From CAZCQG01 sp964500775 (GTDB lineage: Bacteria; Campylobacterota; Campylobacteria; Campylobacterales; CAZCQG01): a stretch of DNA of 56,665 nt. Positions 16,400 through 23,450 of the stretch are shown here, piece after piece. The notes beneath the pieces were generated by a model. It had not been told where the DNA came from, made no database searches, and saw only the letters and a list, made by a program, of their open reading frames with translations. The position numbers were made by a program, and so were the translations under genes. Numbering within the stretch: position 1 is the stretch's first letter; every line of letters begins with the position of its first letter. The stretch covers positions 1 through 56,665 of the forward strand of contig CAZCQG010000013.1 of assembly GCA_964500775.1 (NCBI GenBank). Reading direction: 5' to 3'.

Positions 16400-16419
16400 A
16401 TATGTCCAATGTGGTTGCT

Positions 16420-16443
16420 AAAGTCGGATAATTATACTATTTC
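16420..16443. repeat. 24-bp direct repeat, left copy
   Basis: Identical over 24 bases to 18737-18760 in the same orientation. Four further matching bases (TTGC) precede each copy after one mismatch. The two copies bracket the 556-aa gene and a RelE-type module. Each copy contains a minus-strand TATAAT, so the repeat may be promoter-derived as well as a recombination scar. Confidence 0.8.
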
Positions 16444-16472
16444 GCTATTGTTTTGTTGAATAAAGGAATGGT

Positions 16473-18143
16473 ATGTCTATCCAAGATGAACAAGAACGAT
16501 TGTCTCAAAACAAAATGCTTGAATCGATACTACGGGATTATAAAATTACCGATATGGTGACCGTGTATTATTCTGATTGTACAGATACTCATAACTATGG
16601 CATTTATTGCGCTTTAGTGCCTTCAAGTCAAATCGATCAAGCTTTGGCTAAAACAACTTGTGATTTATCTTATGGGTGGGGATTGCCAAACTCTGTTAGA
16701 TACCATCAAAACGGAGAGAGGGTTGAATATCTTCGTTTCGGTAATGACGAAGGAATCGAACCGTTAGTGATTGAGCGGGATTTTCACGGAATCAAAGAAG
16801 ATTACAGGGAAATTTCCGAAGAGTTTCGTCTTTTTCATAGGTTGTATCACGATAAAAAAACAGATTCGTACATAAAGATTGATGACGCAGGGAACGAGAC
16901 TATCGTCGTAGTTGTCAAGCCAAATCGTATACAGATTCGGTTAAAAGAGATTCGTCAGTTTTTGGCAATTCGGGAAATGCATTTAGTGATTCAATTTGAT
17001 TGCCGTGAACATTCAACTTTTTTATTGGAGGAATTGGGACTTTCAGATGCAGGAGACGAACATCGTGATGAGTTTGCTTGCTGGGGATTATATTACGGCG
17101 AATCTGGACTTGATGATTATAAAAGTTTTAGCAGACTATTAGGGAAACGATTAATCCAACCGCTGCCTAAATCCAAAAGCGGTTTTTGGGGATTTGCAGA
17201 AGAAGTGGATGAAAGGTATGCAGATTTTATTATCGGCGTTACCGAAGATGGAGATGAGATTCAGTATACCTCAAATCCAGATGCGTTAGCGAACTATTTT
17301 GGAGCAAATCCCGACGCACCAAATTATTTGACCCCTGTTTATTTTAAAAAACAGGTGCTTGATAAGTACTATCAAAATCCTTCAAAATATTCCATAGAAG
17401 ATTCATATCTGCGTTGCGGGTCGCTTTGGAGTCTTCAAATTGATAACCATCATAAAGATAAAGTTTGCGTATGGCTTGGTGATCTCGGCAAGAAACTTTC
17501 TTATGAGGAGCAGCTGTATTGGCGCTCTTGCAATATTTCGCCCGAAGGAGGGGTAAGTGAAACGTATTTTAGGCGTCAGCTATTAGCACAATTTACCGAT
17601 TCTGCACGAAAAGAGGATGCATTCTTGGATGCTTATAGCCGACTACAGAAAAGTTGCGAAGAGCATCTCAAATGGCAGATTTTGCTTCCGTTATCCAGAG
17701 AAGATGAGCACCATCTGAAATGCATACGGATTCCTGCTACCGAAGAACAGCGTGATTTCGATGAGTTAGTCTTAGGACTTACGAAAATTTTAATAGATTC
17801 TTTGAATGAAAAAGAGCTGAATAAATTTATACCAGAAGCTGAACAAGCGAATATCAAAGGTAGTATCAAGCGTTTAGAGACAGCTTTTCAAAATGTAAAT
17901 GTGGATGATTTTGATGAACATATTGCTTTCCTCCGTGAACTTCAAGAACTTCGTTCAAGCGGTTCGGCGCATCGTAAAGGTGGTAATTATCAAAAAATAG
18001 CCAAGAAATACGGTATAAATGTAAAGCCGCTAAGTGCGGTCATCGAAGAGATTATGGATGATGCAATAAGATTTCTTGCTTTTGTGGATAGCACAATACA
18101 AAGTGGGCAATTTCAAATTGTTCATCCAACCAAGCAAAGTTAA
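16473..18143 (+). CDS. Uncharacterised 556-aa protein with C-terminal HEPN-like motif
   Basis: Not recognised as a named family. The protein is soluble and rich in aromatic and acidic residues, with no signal peptide. The N-terminal 390 residues are beta-rich, with several Trp/Tyr strands (SLWSLQIDNHHKDKVCVWLGDLGKKL). The C-terminal 165 are helical and end in ELQELRSSGSAHRKGGNY, with R494 and H500 in the R-x5-H spacing of HEPN ribonucleases. The context of toxin-antitoxin modules suggests defence or growth control. Base use is more AT-rich than the chemosensory operon, hinting at transfer. Start ATG 16473 has AAAGGA upstream. Its stop overlaps that of the convergent RelE gene (TTAA shared). 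Confidence 0.7.
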   Translation: MSIQDEQERLSQNKMLESILRDYKITDMVTVYYSDCTDTHNYGIYCALVPSSQIDQALAKTTCDLSYGWGLPNSVRYHQNGERVEYLRFGNDEGIEPLVIERDFHGIKEDYREISEEFRLFHRLYHDKKTDSYIKIDDAGNETIVVVVKPNRIQIRLKEIRQFLAIREMHLVIQFDCREHSTFLLEELGLSDAGDEHRDEFACWGLYYGESGLDDYKSFSRLLGKRLIQPLPKSKSGFWGFAEEVDERYADFIIGVTEDGDEIQYTSNPDALANYFGANPDAPNYLTPVYFKKQVLDKYYQNPSKYSIEDSYLRCGSLWSLQIDNHHKDKVCVWLGDLGKKLSYEEQLYWRSCNISPEGGVSETYFRRQLLAQFTDSARKEDAFLDAYSRLQKSCEEHLKWQILLPLSREDEHHLKCIRIPATEEQRDFDELVLGLTKILIDSLNEKELNKFIPEAEQANIKGSIKRLETAFQNVNVDDFDEHIAFLRELQELRSSGSAHRKGGNYQKIAKKYGINVKPLSAVIEEIMDDAIRFLAFVDSTIQSGQFQIVHPTKQS

Positions 18144-18421
18144 TCTGTCGGATTCTCTTGGTATTTCGTAAAACCAAACACCTCAATCTTGTCGCATTTG
18201 ATCCTGTAAGTAATCGCATAGCCTTTGAAGATAAGGTCTCTTATATTCTCATCGTCGAAAAATATCGATTTTCTGCACCGCATAGGGTTGTCGGTGAGGC
18301 TTTTTATCTTGGCAATGACATCTTGTTTAAACTGACCTGCTCTTGGGCTGCTATCTTTGGCGATATATCGCAGTTGTCTTTCAAAGCGCTGTGAAAAAGT
18401 ATCCGCAAGCTCAATCCGCAT
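18140..18421 (-). CDS. RelE/ParE-superfamily toxin
   Basis: A 93-aa protein (MRIELADTFSQRFERQLRYI) with conserved later strands IRDLIFKGYAITYRIKCDKIEVFGFTKYQENP, the RelE/ParE fold. The spacing NPMRCRKSIF and RIxxDKIEVFGF is close to the Txe/YoeB-RelE branch, but catalytic residues are not certain. I start it at ATG 18421 inside the end of the antitoxin gene (11-base overlap); the longer reading from 18454 runs deeper into that gene. Confidence 0.8.
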   Translation of the reverse strand: MRIELADTFSQRFERQLRYIAKDSSPRAGQFKQDVIAKIKSLTDNPMRCRKSIFFDDENIRDLIFKGYAITYRIKCDKIEVFGFTKYQENPTD

Positions 18422-18647
18422 ATTCACGCAACACTTTGTCCATATTTGCGTCAAACTCTTCGATTGAGAGCATCTGCACCGTACCGTCGTCTATGTTTTT
18501 AAGCGCTTCTTGGAGGTAGCTTTTATCTTGCATAAATTGGCTCTCCGCCTCTATTTTTACATTTTTAAAAATTTTTTTGTCTAACGACTGCAAAACTCCG
18601 ATAAATTGGGCTTCGTAATTTTCGTTTATATCAAGGACTACTTGCAT
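18411..18647 (-). CDS. Antitoxin-like protein paired with the RelE-type toxin
   Basis: A 78-aa acidic protein, MQVVLDINENYEAQFIGVLQSLDKKIFKN and a tail ending SIEEFDANMDKVLREYAD. It has a short N-terminal beta strand followed by helix, as in small ribbon-helix-helix-type antitoxins, but no clear HTH. Start ATG 18647 is backed by GAGGAGC; an upstream GTG at 18728 lacks one. A minus-strand TATAAT about 100 bases upstream lies in the 24-bp repeat. A decayed partial copy appears at 20515-20595. Confidence 0.75.
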   Translation of the reverse strand: MQVVLDINENYEAQFIGVLQSLDKKIFKNVKIEAESQFMQDKSYLQEALKNIDDGTVQMLSIEEFDANMDKVLREYAD

Positions 18648-18736
18648 CTCAAAGCTCCTCTGCTTTTTTGTTATTATAACTTTTTGCGTGTTGTTTTTTG
18701 ATTTGGCGACAAAAATCGACGCTCTCACTCATTGCC

Positions 18737-18760
18737 AAAGTCGGATAATTATACTATTTC
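18737..18760. repeat. 24-bp direct repeat, right copy
   Basis: Exact match to 16420-16443, 2,317 bases away. It lies upstream of the antitoxin gene and contains TATAAT on the minus strand. The 12-base inner word at 18745-18756 recurs once more, without the rest of the repeat, at 50934-50945 upstream of another toxin-antitoxin operon. Confidence 0.8.
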
Positions 18761-18990
18761 AAATTCCGCTTTTACATACGTAAATGACACCCCAACCCCT
18801 ATAACGCTATAATCCCGTAAAAAATTTAGGATACAAATGAGTTGCGGATTCAAAGGGCATTTTTTTGCGATTTTTGCGACGCTTATCGTCGGGGTTGCTT
18901 GTCTAAAGAGGGTTATGTGTTTTGAATGGTTGCAAGATACAGGGAGGATGGTGTCTGTAATTGCCAAAACAAGAATCCAACCTATCCGTA

Positions 18991-19019
18991 TTGACACTTT
19001 GAAACAATTTTATTATACT
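18991..19019 (+). promoter_or_regulatory. Strong sigma-70 promoter of the AbiE-type operon
   Basis: TTGACA at 18991-18996 and TATACT at 19014-19019 with a 17-base spacer. Only 6 bases separate the -10 from ATG 19026, so transcription should begin at or next to the A of the start codon. The 230 bases before it (18761-18990) hold only an open stretch from 18837 that looks like the upstream extension of the same frame, with no supported gene. Confidence 0.75.
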
Positions 19020-19025
19020 CTTGCC

Positions 19026-19523
19026 ATGAAAAATACTCAAAAAAGTACTGAATCATCGGCTTCAAAAGAAATCTTAAATAAAATTAAAAAGCTAAAAATC
19101 GATACCCTCTATCCGGTAGGGCAGATTGCAAAAAGTAGTGATCAGGGTAGGGTTTATCTTTCGCGTTTGGCGGATCGAGGGGAGATAATCAAAGTGAAAA
19201 GAGGATTCTTTTATAAGCCGACAAATAAAACACTCTATAGGGCGTCCAACCGCATCGTAAAGCTGGATAAATCGCTTTTTGTTAATGATCTGTTTTGGAG
19301 TGTCAAAGACGGATTTGCGATCAATGCGGATGATTTGATCAAGGCGTATCTGCTCCAATATACCGAAGAGGATTTGATGGGGCTGTATACGCTCTTTGGA
19401 TACAAAAGGCTTCTTGGGGAGAGTTTGAAAATCTATAAAAAACGGACGGATGGAGAGTATAAAAAAATACGGGCGATTTTGGAGCGATTTGAGGAGTGGA
19501 GGTTGCATGACAAACGAGACTAG
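19026..19523 (+). CDS. AbiEi-like antitoxin (type IV toxin-antitoxin)
   Basis: A 165-aa protein with an N-terminal winged HTH: LYPVGQIAKSSDQGRVYLSRLADRGEIIKVKRGFFYKP, the typical AbiEi/DUF6088 start (YPVGQI... VYxxLxRLxxRGEIxRxxRGxY). The C-terminal part is short. In AbiE systems this protein represses the operon and counteracts the AbiEii nucleotidyltransferase. I place the start at ATG 19026, directly after the -10, without a ribosome binding site. The long upstream reading to 18837 would place the promoter inside the gene. It overlaps the next gene by 17 bases. Confidence 0.82.
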   Translation: MKNTQKSTESSASKEILNKIKKLKIDTLYPVGQIAKSSDQGRVYLSRLADRGEIIKVKRGFFYKPTNKTLYRASNRIVKLDKSLFVNDLFWSVKDGFAINADDLIKAYLLQYTEEDLMGLYTLFGYKRLLGESLKIYKKRTDGEYKKIRAILERFEEWRLHDKRD

Positions 19524-20271
19524 AAGGATTCTTGAAAAGATAAAGGCGCATCCTATGTTTGCGGAGCATCCTCTCTTTTTTGTAGGCGGAACAGCGCTCT
19601 GTTTTTATCTCGACCATAGGGTTTCTTACGACATCGATATTGCTTCTATCGCAAAACTTCCCGCATCCGAGATAAAGGCTTTCGCTTTTAGCATCGGCGC
19701 ACGCGCAATACCCGATAGCAATGCAGCTACTTTTAGGATCAATACCGGAGAGGATTTGGAAAATTATCACTTAAAATTTATGGTCGATGGAATCAAACTG
19801 GAGTTTAGCTGTTTTCGCGCTCCGGTGCAGGTAAGTATCTTGCAAAATGCAGCCTCAAAGCCTTATGACGCTGTCTCTACGCTAAGGATACCGGAGCTAA
19901 AAGAGATCATCGCGCTCAAAATATTTGCACTGTTTAATCGACAAAAAACTAGAGATCTGTTTGATGCGTCCATCATTTTGGAAAAAAATTTGTTGGGCAT
20001 AGAGGAGCTAGAGCGTATCTACTCATACGTGCGGAGGGAGCATAGCTCAATTAGAGAGTATATCGCCGCTTTTAATTCCGTCGACGACGAAGGGGACAAT
20101 TCGTTGGATTTTTTGTCCGAACACGAGTACTACAAAGTGTTTGCCAAAAAGTCCCAAGAAGAGCGTTTCTTCCATGCAAAAGAGATGTTTTTAGACCGAT
20201 ATACCCAAAGACAAAAAGAGACCCTCGCATCCCTCAAAAAAGCGGCAATCAGAAATAAAAAAGAGCGGTAG
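19507..20271 (+). CDS. AbiEii-like nucleotidyltransferase toxin
   Basis: A 254-aa protein of the AbiEii/DUF1814 family. The catalytic patch FVGGTALCFYLDHRVSYDIDI carries the GGTAL motif and the two metal-binding Asp of DxD. Later conserved parts are ELKEIIALKIFALFNRQKTRDLFDASII and a helical C-terminal tail. AbiEii toxins transfer nucleotides to targets such as tRNA and cause growth arrest or phage exclusion. ATG 19507 has GGAGG 5 bases upstream inside the AbiEi gene. Confidence 0.87.
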   Translation: MTNETRRILEKIKAHPMFAEHPLFFVGGTALCFYLDHRVSYDIDIASIAKLPASEIKAFAFSIGARAIPDSNAATFRINTGEDLENYHLKFMVDGIKLEFSCFRAPVQVSILQNAASKPYDAVSTLRIPELKEIIALKIFALFNRQKTRDLFDASIILEKNLLGIEELERIYSYVRREHSSIREYIAAFNSVDDEGDNSLDFLSEHEYYKVFAKKSQEERFFHAKEMFLDRYTQRQKETLASLKKAAIRNKKER

Positions 20272-20307
20272 TTAAGACCAAATCTTACACCGATTCCACA
20301 CCTCTGT

Positions 20308-20452
20308 AAACCCCCTCTGCTAGATAGAAAACCCGCCGACAAACGCCACATGCGCGCCGTTATCCATCAAAATCTCCTGACCCAAAATCTCGGCATAGAA
20401 TTGCTTTGAAGATGCGACATCTTCGACAATAGTGTGTTTAAAGATAATTTCA
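20308..20452 (-). pseudogene. Decayed copy of the VOC gene 5' half
   Basis: 145 bases align with 15421-15566 of the intact VOC gene with about nine mismatches and a one-base deletion in GACAA(A)TAGTG, so the frame is broken. Only the part coding the first ~50 residues is left. Flanks (20272-20307 and 20453-20514) show no gene. This is a remnant of a duplication, not an expressed gene. Confidence 0.85.
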
Positions 20453-20514
20453 TGGTTATTCCTTAGTCTTGCGCTAAAGACGAGAGGTTGCCGTAGCGGG
20501 AGATTCCATCCACC

Positions 20515-20595
20515 GGTAGCTTTTATCTCGCATAAACTGCCCCCGAATTTATTTTAATATTTTTGAAAAATTTTTGTTATCATAGCAATTTTTCG
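20515..20595 (-). pseudogene. Decayed copy of the 18411-18647 antitoxin gene region
   Basis: From 20515 the bases follow 18515 onward (GGTAGCTTTTATCT then TGCATAAA-like and TATTTT-A-ATTTTT words) with many substitutions. They then appear to jump to sequence like that near 18663 (TTTTTGTTAT), implying an internal deletion. No open frame remains. The match is by eye and weaker than the VOC remnant next to it. Confidence 0.55.
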
Positions 20596-20655
20596 GATTG
20601 CATCTTTTTTGCCTATTCGGATACTACTTTAAGATTTTACTACAAAAGGTGAAAG

Positions 20656-21228
20656 ATGAAATCTGCGCTACCGCAACTCCGTAAAGAGGGCTTCGTAGAC
20701 ATCATTGCGCTCACGCCGCAGGAGTATAAGCAGATGGGCAAGGATGTGGAGATGGTTTACGGGTATGGATTCTCCCCCTTTGGCGAGTGCTTGCTGGCGT
20801 ATACCAAGCGCGGCATCTGCTACCTCGCTTTTATAGACGGTGAGCGGCAAGCGGCGTTTGAGAAGTTTAGAATCACATGGGCAAACGTTACACTCATAAA
20901 CGACGATGCAAAGGCGCGCGAGTACTTGCGCGGAATATTTACTGAAAATAAACGCTTCCCCCTGCTCCTCAAAGGGACGAATTTCCAAATAAACGTCTGG
21001 AAAGCACTCCTCAATATAGAGAGCGGCACGCTTTGCACCTACAAAAGTGTCGCAAACGCCCTAGAGCATCCAAAAGCCGTCCGCGCCGTAGCAAGCGCTA
21101 TCGGTTCCAACAACATCGCCTATTGCATTCCCTGCCACAGGGTGCTGGCGAGTTCGGGGGCGATGAGCGGCTATCGGTGGGGGATAGAGCGTAAAAAGGC
21201 GCTCATCGCGTATGAAAATCGTAACTAA
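20656..21228 (+). CDS. O6-methylguanine-DNA methyltransferase (Ogt/Ada C-terminal type)
   Basis: A 190-aa suicide DNA-repair protein: FGECLLAYTKRGICYLAF, then the helix-turn-helix arginine-finger part (VWKALLNIESGTLCTYKSVA, AVRAVASAIGSNNIAY) and active site IPCHRV with C160. Residues about 10-35 (FVDIIALTPQEYKQMGKDVEMVYGYG) match the linker that follows the AraC domain in Ada-type fusions. The gene therefore looks like an Ada protein that has lost its AraC half. Start ATG 20656 after AAAGGTG. Three genes in tandem (to 22616) may form one operon. Confidence 0.92.
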   Translation: MKSALPQLRKEGFVDIIALTPQEYKQMGKDVEMVYGYGFSPFGECLLAYTKRGICYLAFIDGERQAAFEKFRITWANVTLINDDAKAREYLRGIFTENKRFPLLLKGTNFQINVWKALLNIESGTLCTYKSVANALEHPKAVRAVASAIGSNNIAYCIPCHRVLASSGAMSGYRWGIERKKALIAYENRN

Positions 21229-21237
21229 GGAGACAAC

Positions 21238-21843
21238 GTGCGACGGAATGAATTTGCAGTAAAAGATATGCGAGTGATAGAGGAGGTACTCTCCGAGTGC
21301 GAGTACGGCGTGCTTTCGTTGGTGGACGGGGGTGAGCCTTACGGCGTGGCGGTAAACTTTGTCTATTTTGATGGTGCGCTCTATTTTCACGGTGCGCGGG
21401 AGGGGCGCAAAGTCGAGGCGATGCGGGAGAATCCAAAGGTCTCATTCCTAGCGGTGCGCCCGCTTGCGTATATCCCTTCGTACTTTAGCGATACCGTGTC
21501 GGCATGTCCTGCGACGCAGTATTTCGCCTCCGTGCACCTTAGAGGTACCGTAAGCGAGGTGGCAGAAGAGAGCGAAAAATCAAGAATCCTCAATGCTCTT
21601 ATGGAAAAAATGCAACCCGAAGGGGGCTATGAATCAATCAGCGCGGAGCATCCGATCTACACCAAAATGATCGAAAAGACGGGCGTTTTCAAGATAGTGC
21701 CCGATAGCTTTAGTTGCAAGCTCAAAGCGGGACAGAATCTCACGGAAGAGAAGCGCGCAAGCGTCATCGAGAGATTGCACAAAAGAGGCGGCACGCACGA
21801 TAACGCGACGGTGGAATCGATGCAAAAAACGGAGCTAAAATGA
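21238..21843 (+). CDS. Pyridoxamine 5'-phosphate oxidase-like flavin protein (NimA type)
   Basis: A 201-aa protein with the split-barrel FMN-binding fold: VLSECEYGVLSLVDGGEPYGVAVNFVYFDGALYFHGAREGRKVEAM, the NimA/HugZ-like signature (Y-G-V-x-x-x in strand 1, YFHGA in strand 3). Such proteins reduce nitro compounds or bind haem or flavin, and the substrate is unknown. It begins at GTG 21238 with AAGGAG, 9 bases after the methyltransferase gene, and overlaps the next gene in ATGA form. Confidence 0.82.
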   Translation: MRRNEFAVKDMRVIEEVLSECEYGVLSLVDGGEPYGVAVNFVYFDGALYFHGAREGRKVEAMRENPKVSFLAVRPLAYIPSYFSDTVSACPATQYFASVHLRGTVSEVAEESEKSRILNALMEKMQPEGGYESISAEHPIYTKMIEKTGVFKIVPDSFSCKLKAGQNLTEEKRASVIERLHKRGGTHDNATVESMQKTELK

Positions 21844-22616
21844 ACCCAAACAACCCCGTAGACGCCAAATATCTCCGTGAATCCGCCAAAATCACCGATG
21901 CACTGAAGCGTAAAACCTACGAGCGTATGGAGATACGGAGCGGTGCGTGTGTGCTGGATGCCGGGTGCGGCGTGGGGGTGGATACGGTGCGATTGGTTGA
22001 CCTCGTCGGCGAGGGCGGTAGGGTCATTGGGGTGGACGCCGATGCGGGGATGCTGGCGGAGGCAGATAGGAGCGTGGATTCTCATCCGTTGAAGGCGAAT
22101 ATCTCCCATGAGTTTGGCGATGTGCTAGCGCTTGCGTATGGGGATGAGTATTTCGATGCGGTGCGTGCCGAGCGGCTCTTGCAGGTGCTGCCCAAAGACT
22201 ATGAAAAGGCGGTTGTTGCCGAACTCGCGCGGGTGCTCAAAAGCGGTGGGCGGCTGGTGATCGCCGATACCGACTGGGCGAGTGCGAGCGTGGCGATGGG
22301 GGATGATGCGCTAGAGCGGAAGCTGCTACGATTCTTCGCCGAATCGATGCGTCCAAACGGCTACTCGGGTCGGAATCTTTTTAGCCTTTTAGTCGAAGCG
22401 GGCTTGGAAGATATAAGCGTCGATATTTTCCCGATGGTCTCGTACAGCGCCGCGCAAACTCCCTTTGGAACGTGGCTTAGCAAAGAAGCCTTGGCGCAAA
22501 ATATCGCCGATGAAGGGGAGATCACGCGTTGGCAGGAGGCGTTGCAGAGCTTGGAATCACAAGGGAGATTCTATGCGTGCGTCAATATGGTCATCGTATC
22601 AGGGCGTAAATCGTGA
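21840..22616 (+). CDS. Class I SAM-dependent methyltransferase
   Basis: A 258-aa enzyme with motif I VLDAGCGVGVDTVRLVDLVG, motif II VIGVDADAGMLAEAD, FDAVRAERLLQVLPKD and LVIADTDWAS. This resembles UbiE/Methyltransf_11 enzymes acting on small molecules. No partner pathway is apparent; the overlap with the flavin protein gene suggests they act together. The substrate is unknown. Confidence 0.88.
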   Translation: MNPNNPVDAKYLRESAKITDALKRKTYERMEIRSGACVLDAGCGVGVDTVRLVDLVGEGGRVIGVDADAGMLAEADRSVDSHPLKANISHEFGDVLALAYGDEYFDAVRAERLLQVLPKDYEKAVVAELARVLKSGGRLVIADTDWASASVAMGDDALERKLLRFFAESMRPNGYSGRNLFSLLVEAGLEDISVDIFPMVSYSAAQTPFGTWLSKEALAQNIADEGEITRWQEALQSLESQGRFYACVNMVIVSGRKS

Positions 22617-22631
22617 CCCCTGCCGTAAACG

Positions 22632-22674
22632 CCGCCTTTAGAGAAAAAAAGGTAAGATAAACGAAAAAAGGCGG
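22632..22674 (+). promoter_or_regulatory. Inverted repeat covering the hepT ribosome binding site
   Basis: CCGCCTTT (22632-22639) and AAAGGCGG (22667-22674) are perfect complements. The right arm contains the first part of the GGCGGGGA ribosome binding site of the gene starting at 22679, so the hairpin could hide it. A role in tuning toxin translation is inferred from position only. Confidence 0.5.
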
Positions 22675-22678
22675 GGAG

Positions 22679-23077
22679 ATGAGTGGAGATTTGACGAGGT
22701 GTAAACAGCGAATGGGCAATTTCACCAAAGCACTCGGGCACCTCCGTATCACGGTCGAGAAAGGGAATCTAAACGAAATAGAAAAGGCGGGCTTGATACA
22801 GTTTTTCGAGGTCGCGTTTGAACTGGCATGGAAGGCGATGAAAGACTATCTTCTTGCCGAAGGCTACGATGTCAAAAGCCCTAGAGATGCTATAAAAACG
22901 GCATTTGACTATGGCTTGATAGATAATGGCGCAAAATGGCTAGAGGCGCTTGAGAAGCGCAATCTCGCCGCCCACACCTATGACGAATCGATACTCGACG
23001 CACTAGAATCCCTCATCACTCGCGAATACTATCCGATGATGACAGCCCTCCGAGATTCCTTGCAAAGCCGCCTATGA
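22679..23077 (+). CDS. HepT-like HEPN toxin (HI0074 family)
   Basis: A 132-aa helical protein: LIQFFEVAFELAWKAMKDYLLAEGYDVKSPRDAIKTAFDYGLID, then the HEPN active motif R94-x4-H99-x-Y101 in RNLAAHTY. In the type VII HepT-MntA system this RNase toxin is neutralised when MntA adds AMP to the Tyr of the RxxxxHxY motif, and that Tyr is present here. Overlaps the next gene by 4 bases. Confidence 0.88.
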   Translation: MSGDLTRCKQRMGNFTKALGHLRITVEKGNLNEIEKAGLIQFFEVAFELAWKAMKDYLLAEGYDVKSPRDAIKTAFDYGLIDNGAKWLEALEKRNLAAHTYDESILDALESLITREYYPMMTALRDSLQSRL

Positions 23078-23370
23078 TCGGGCTAAGCCCCACCGAACTC
23101 CAAACCCTCCGCGCGATCTTCGCACGATTCCCCGAGATAAAAGAAGTCATCCTTTTTGGCTCCCGCGCACACGGCACACACCGCAACGGCTCCGACGTAG
23201 ACCTCGCGATAAAAGGGGAGAATATCGGCATCGACACGCTAGCTAAACTCAAATATATTTTGGAGGAGGAGACGGATTTACCGTACTTTTTTGATGTGGT
23301 GGTGTATGGGGATATAAAAAGTGAAGCATTGAAGAGGGAAATGGACAGGAACGGAAAACTGATTCTTTAG
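23074..23370 (+). CDS. MntA-like minimal nucleotidyltransferase antitoxin
   Basis: A 98-aa nucleotidyltransferase: VILFGSRAHGTHRNGSDVDL gives the GS(29-30)-x10-D41-x-D43 motif of polymerase-beta-type enzymes. It is the partner of HepT encoded immediately upstream and presumably AMPylates it. The C-terminal part PYFFDVVVYGDIKSEALKREMDRNG carries the third Asp. Start ATG 23074 overlaps the HepT stop. Confidence 0.9.
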   Translation: MIGLSPTELQTLRAIFARFPEIKEVILFGSRAHGTHRNGSDVDLAIKGENIGIDTLAKLKYILEEETDLPYFFDVVVYGDIKSEALKREMDRNGKLIL

Positions 23371-23450
23371 TGTTTTCAGAGTATGATAAAAGGTTGGTAG
23401 ATTAATTTTATGGGCTAGTTTAATATGTATAGCTCTTAGGAGAAAACACT

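Noticed and set aside
16420..18760. CRISPR repeat
   Set aside because: Only two copies 2.3 kb apart, no spacer array or cas gene.
18837..19025. Upstream extension of the AbiEi frame
   Set aside because: It would place a consensus promoter inside the gene and does not resemble AbiEi; kept only as possible remnant.
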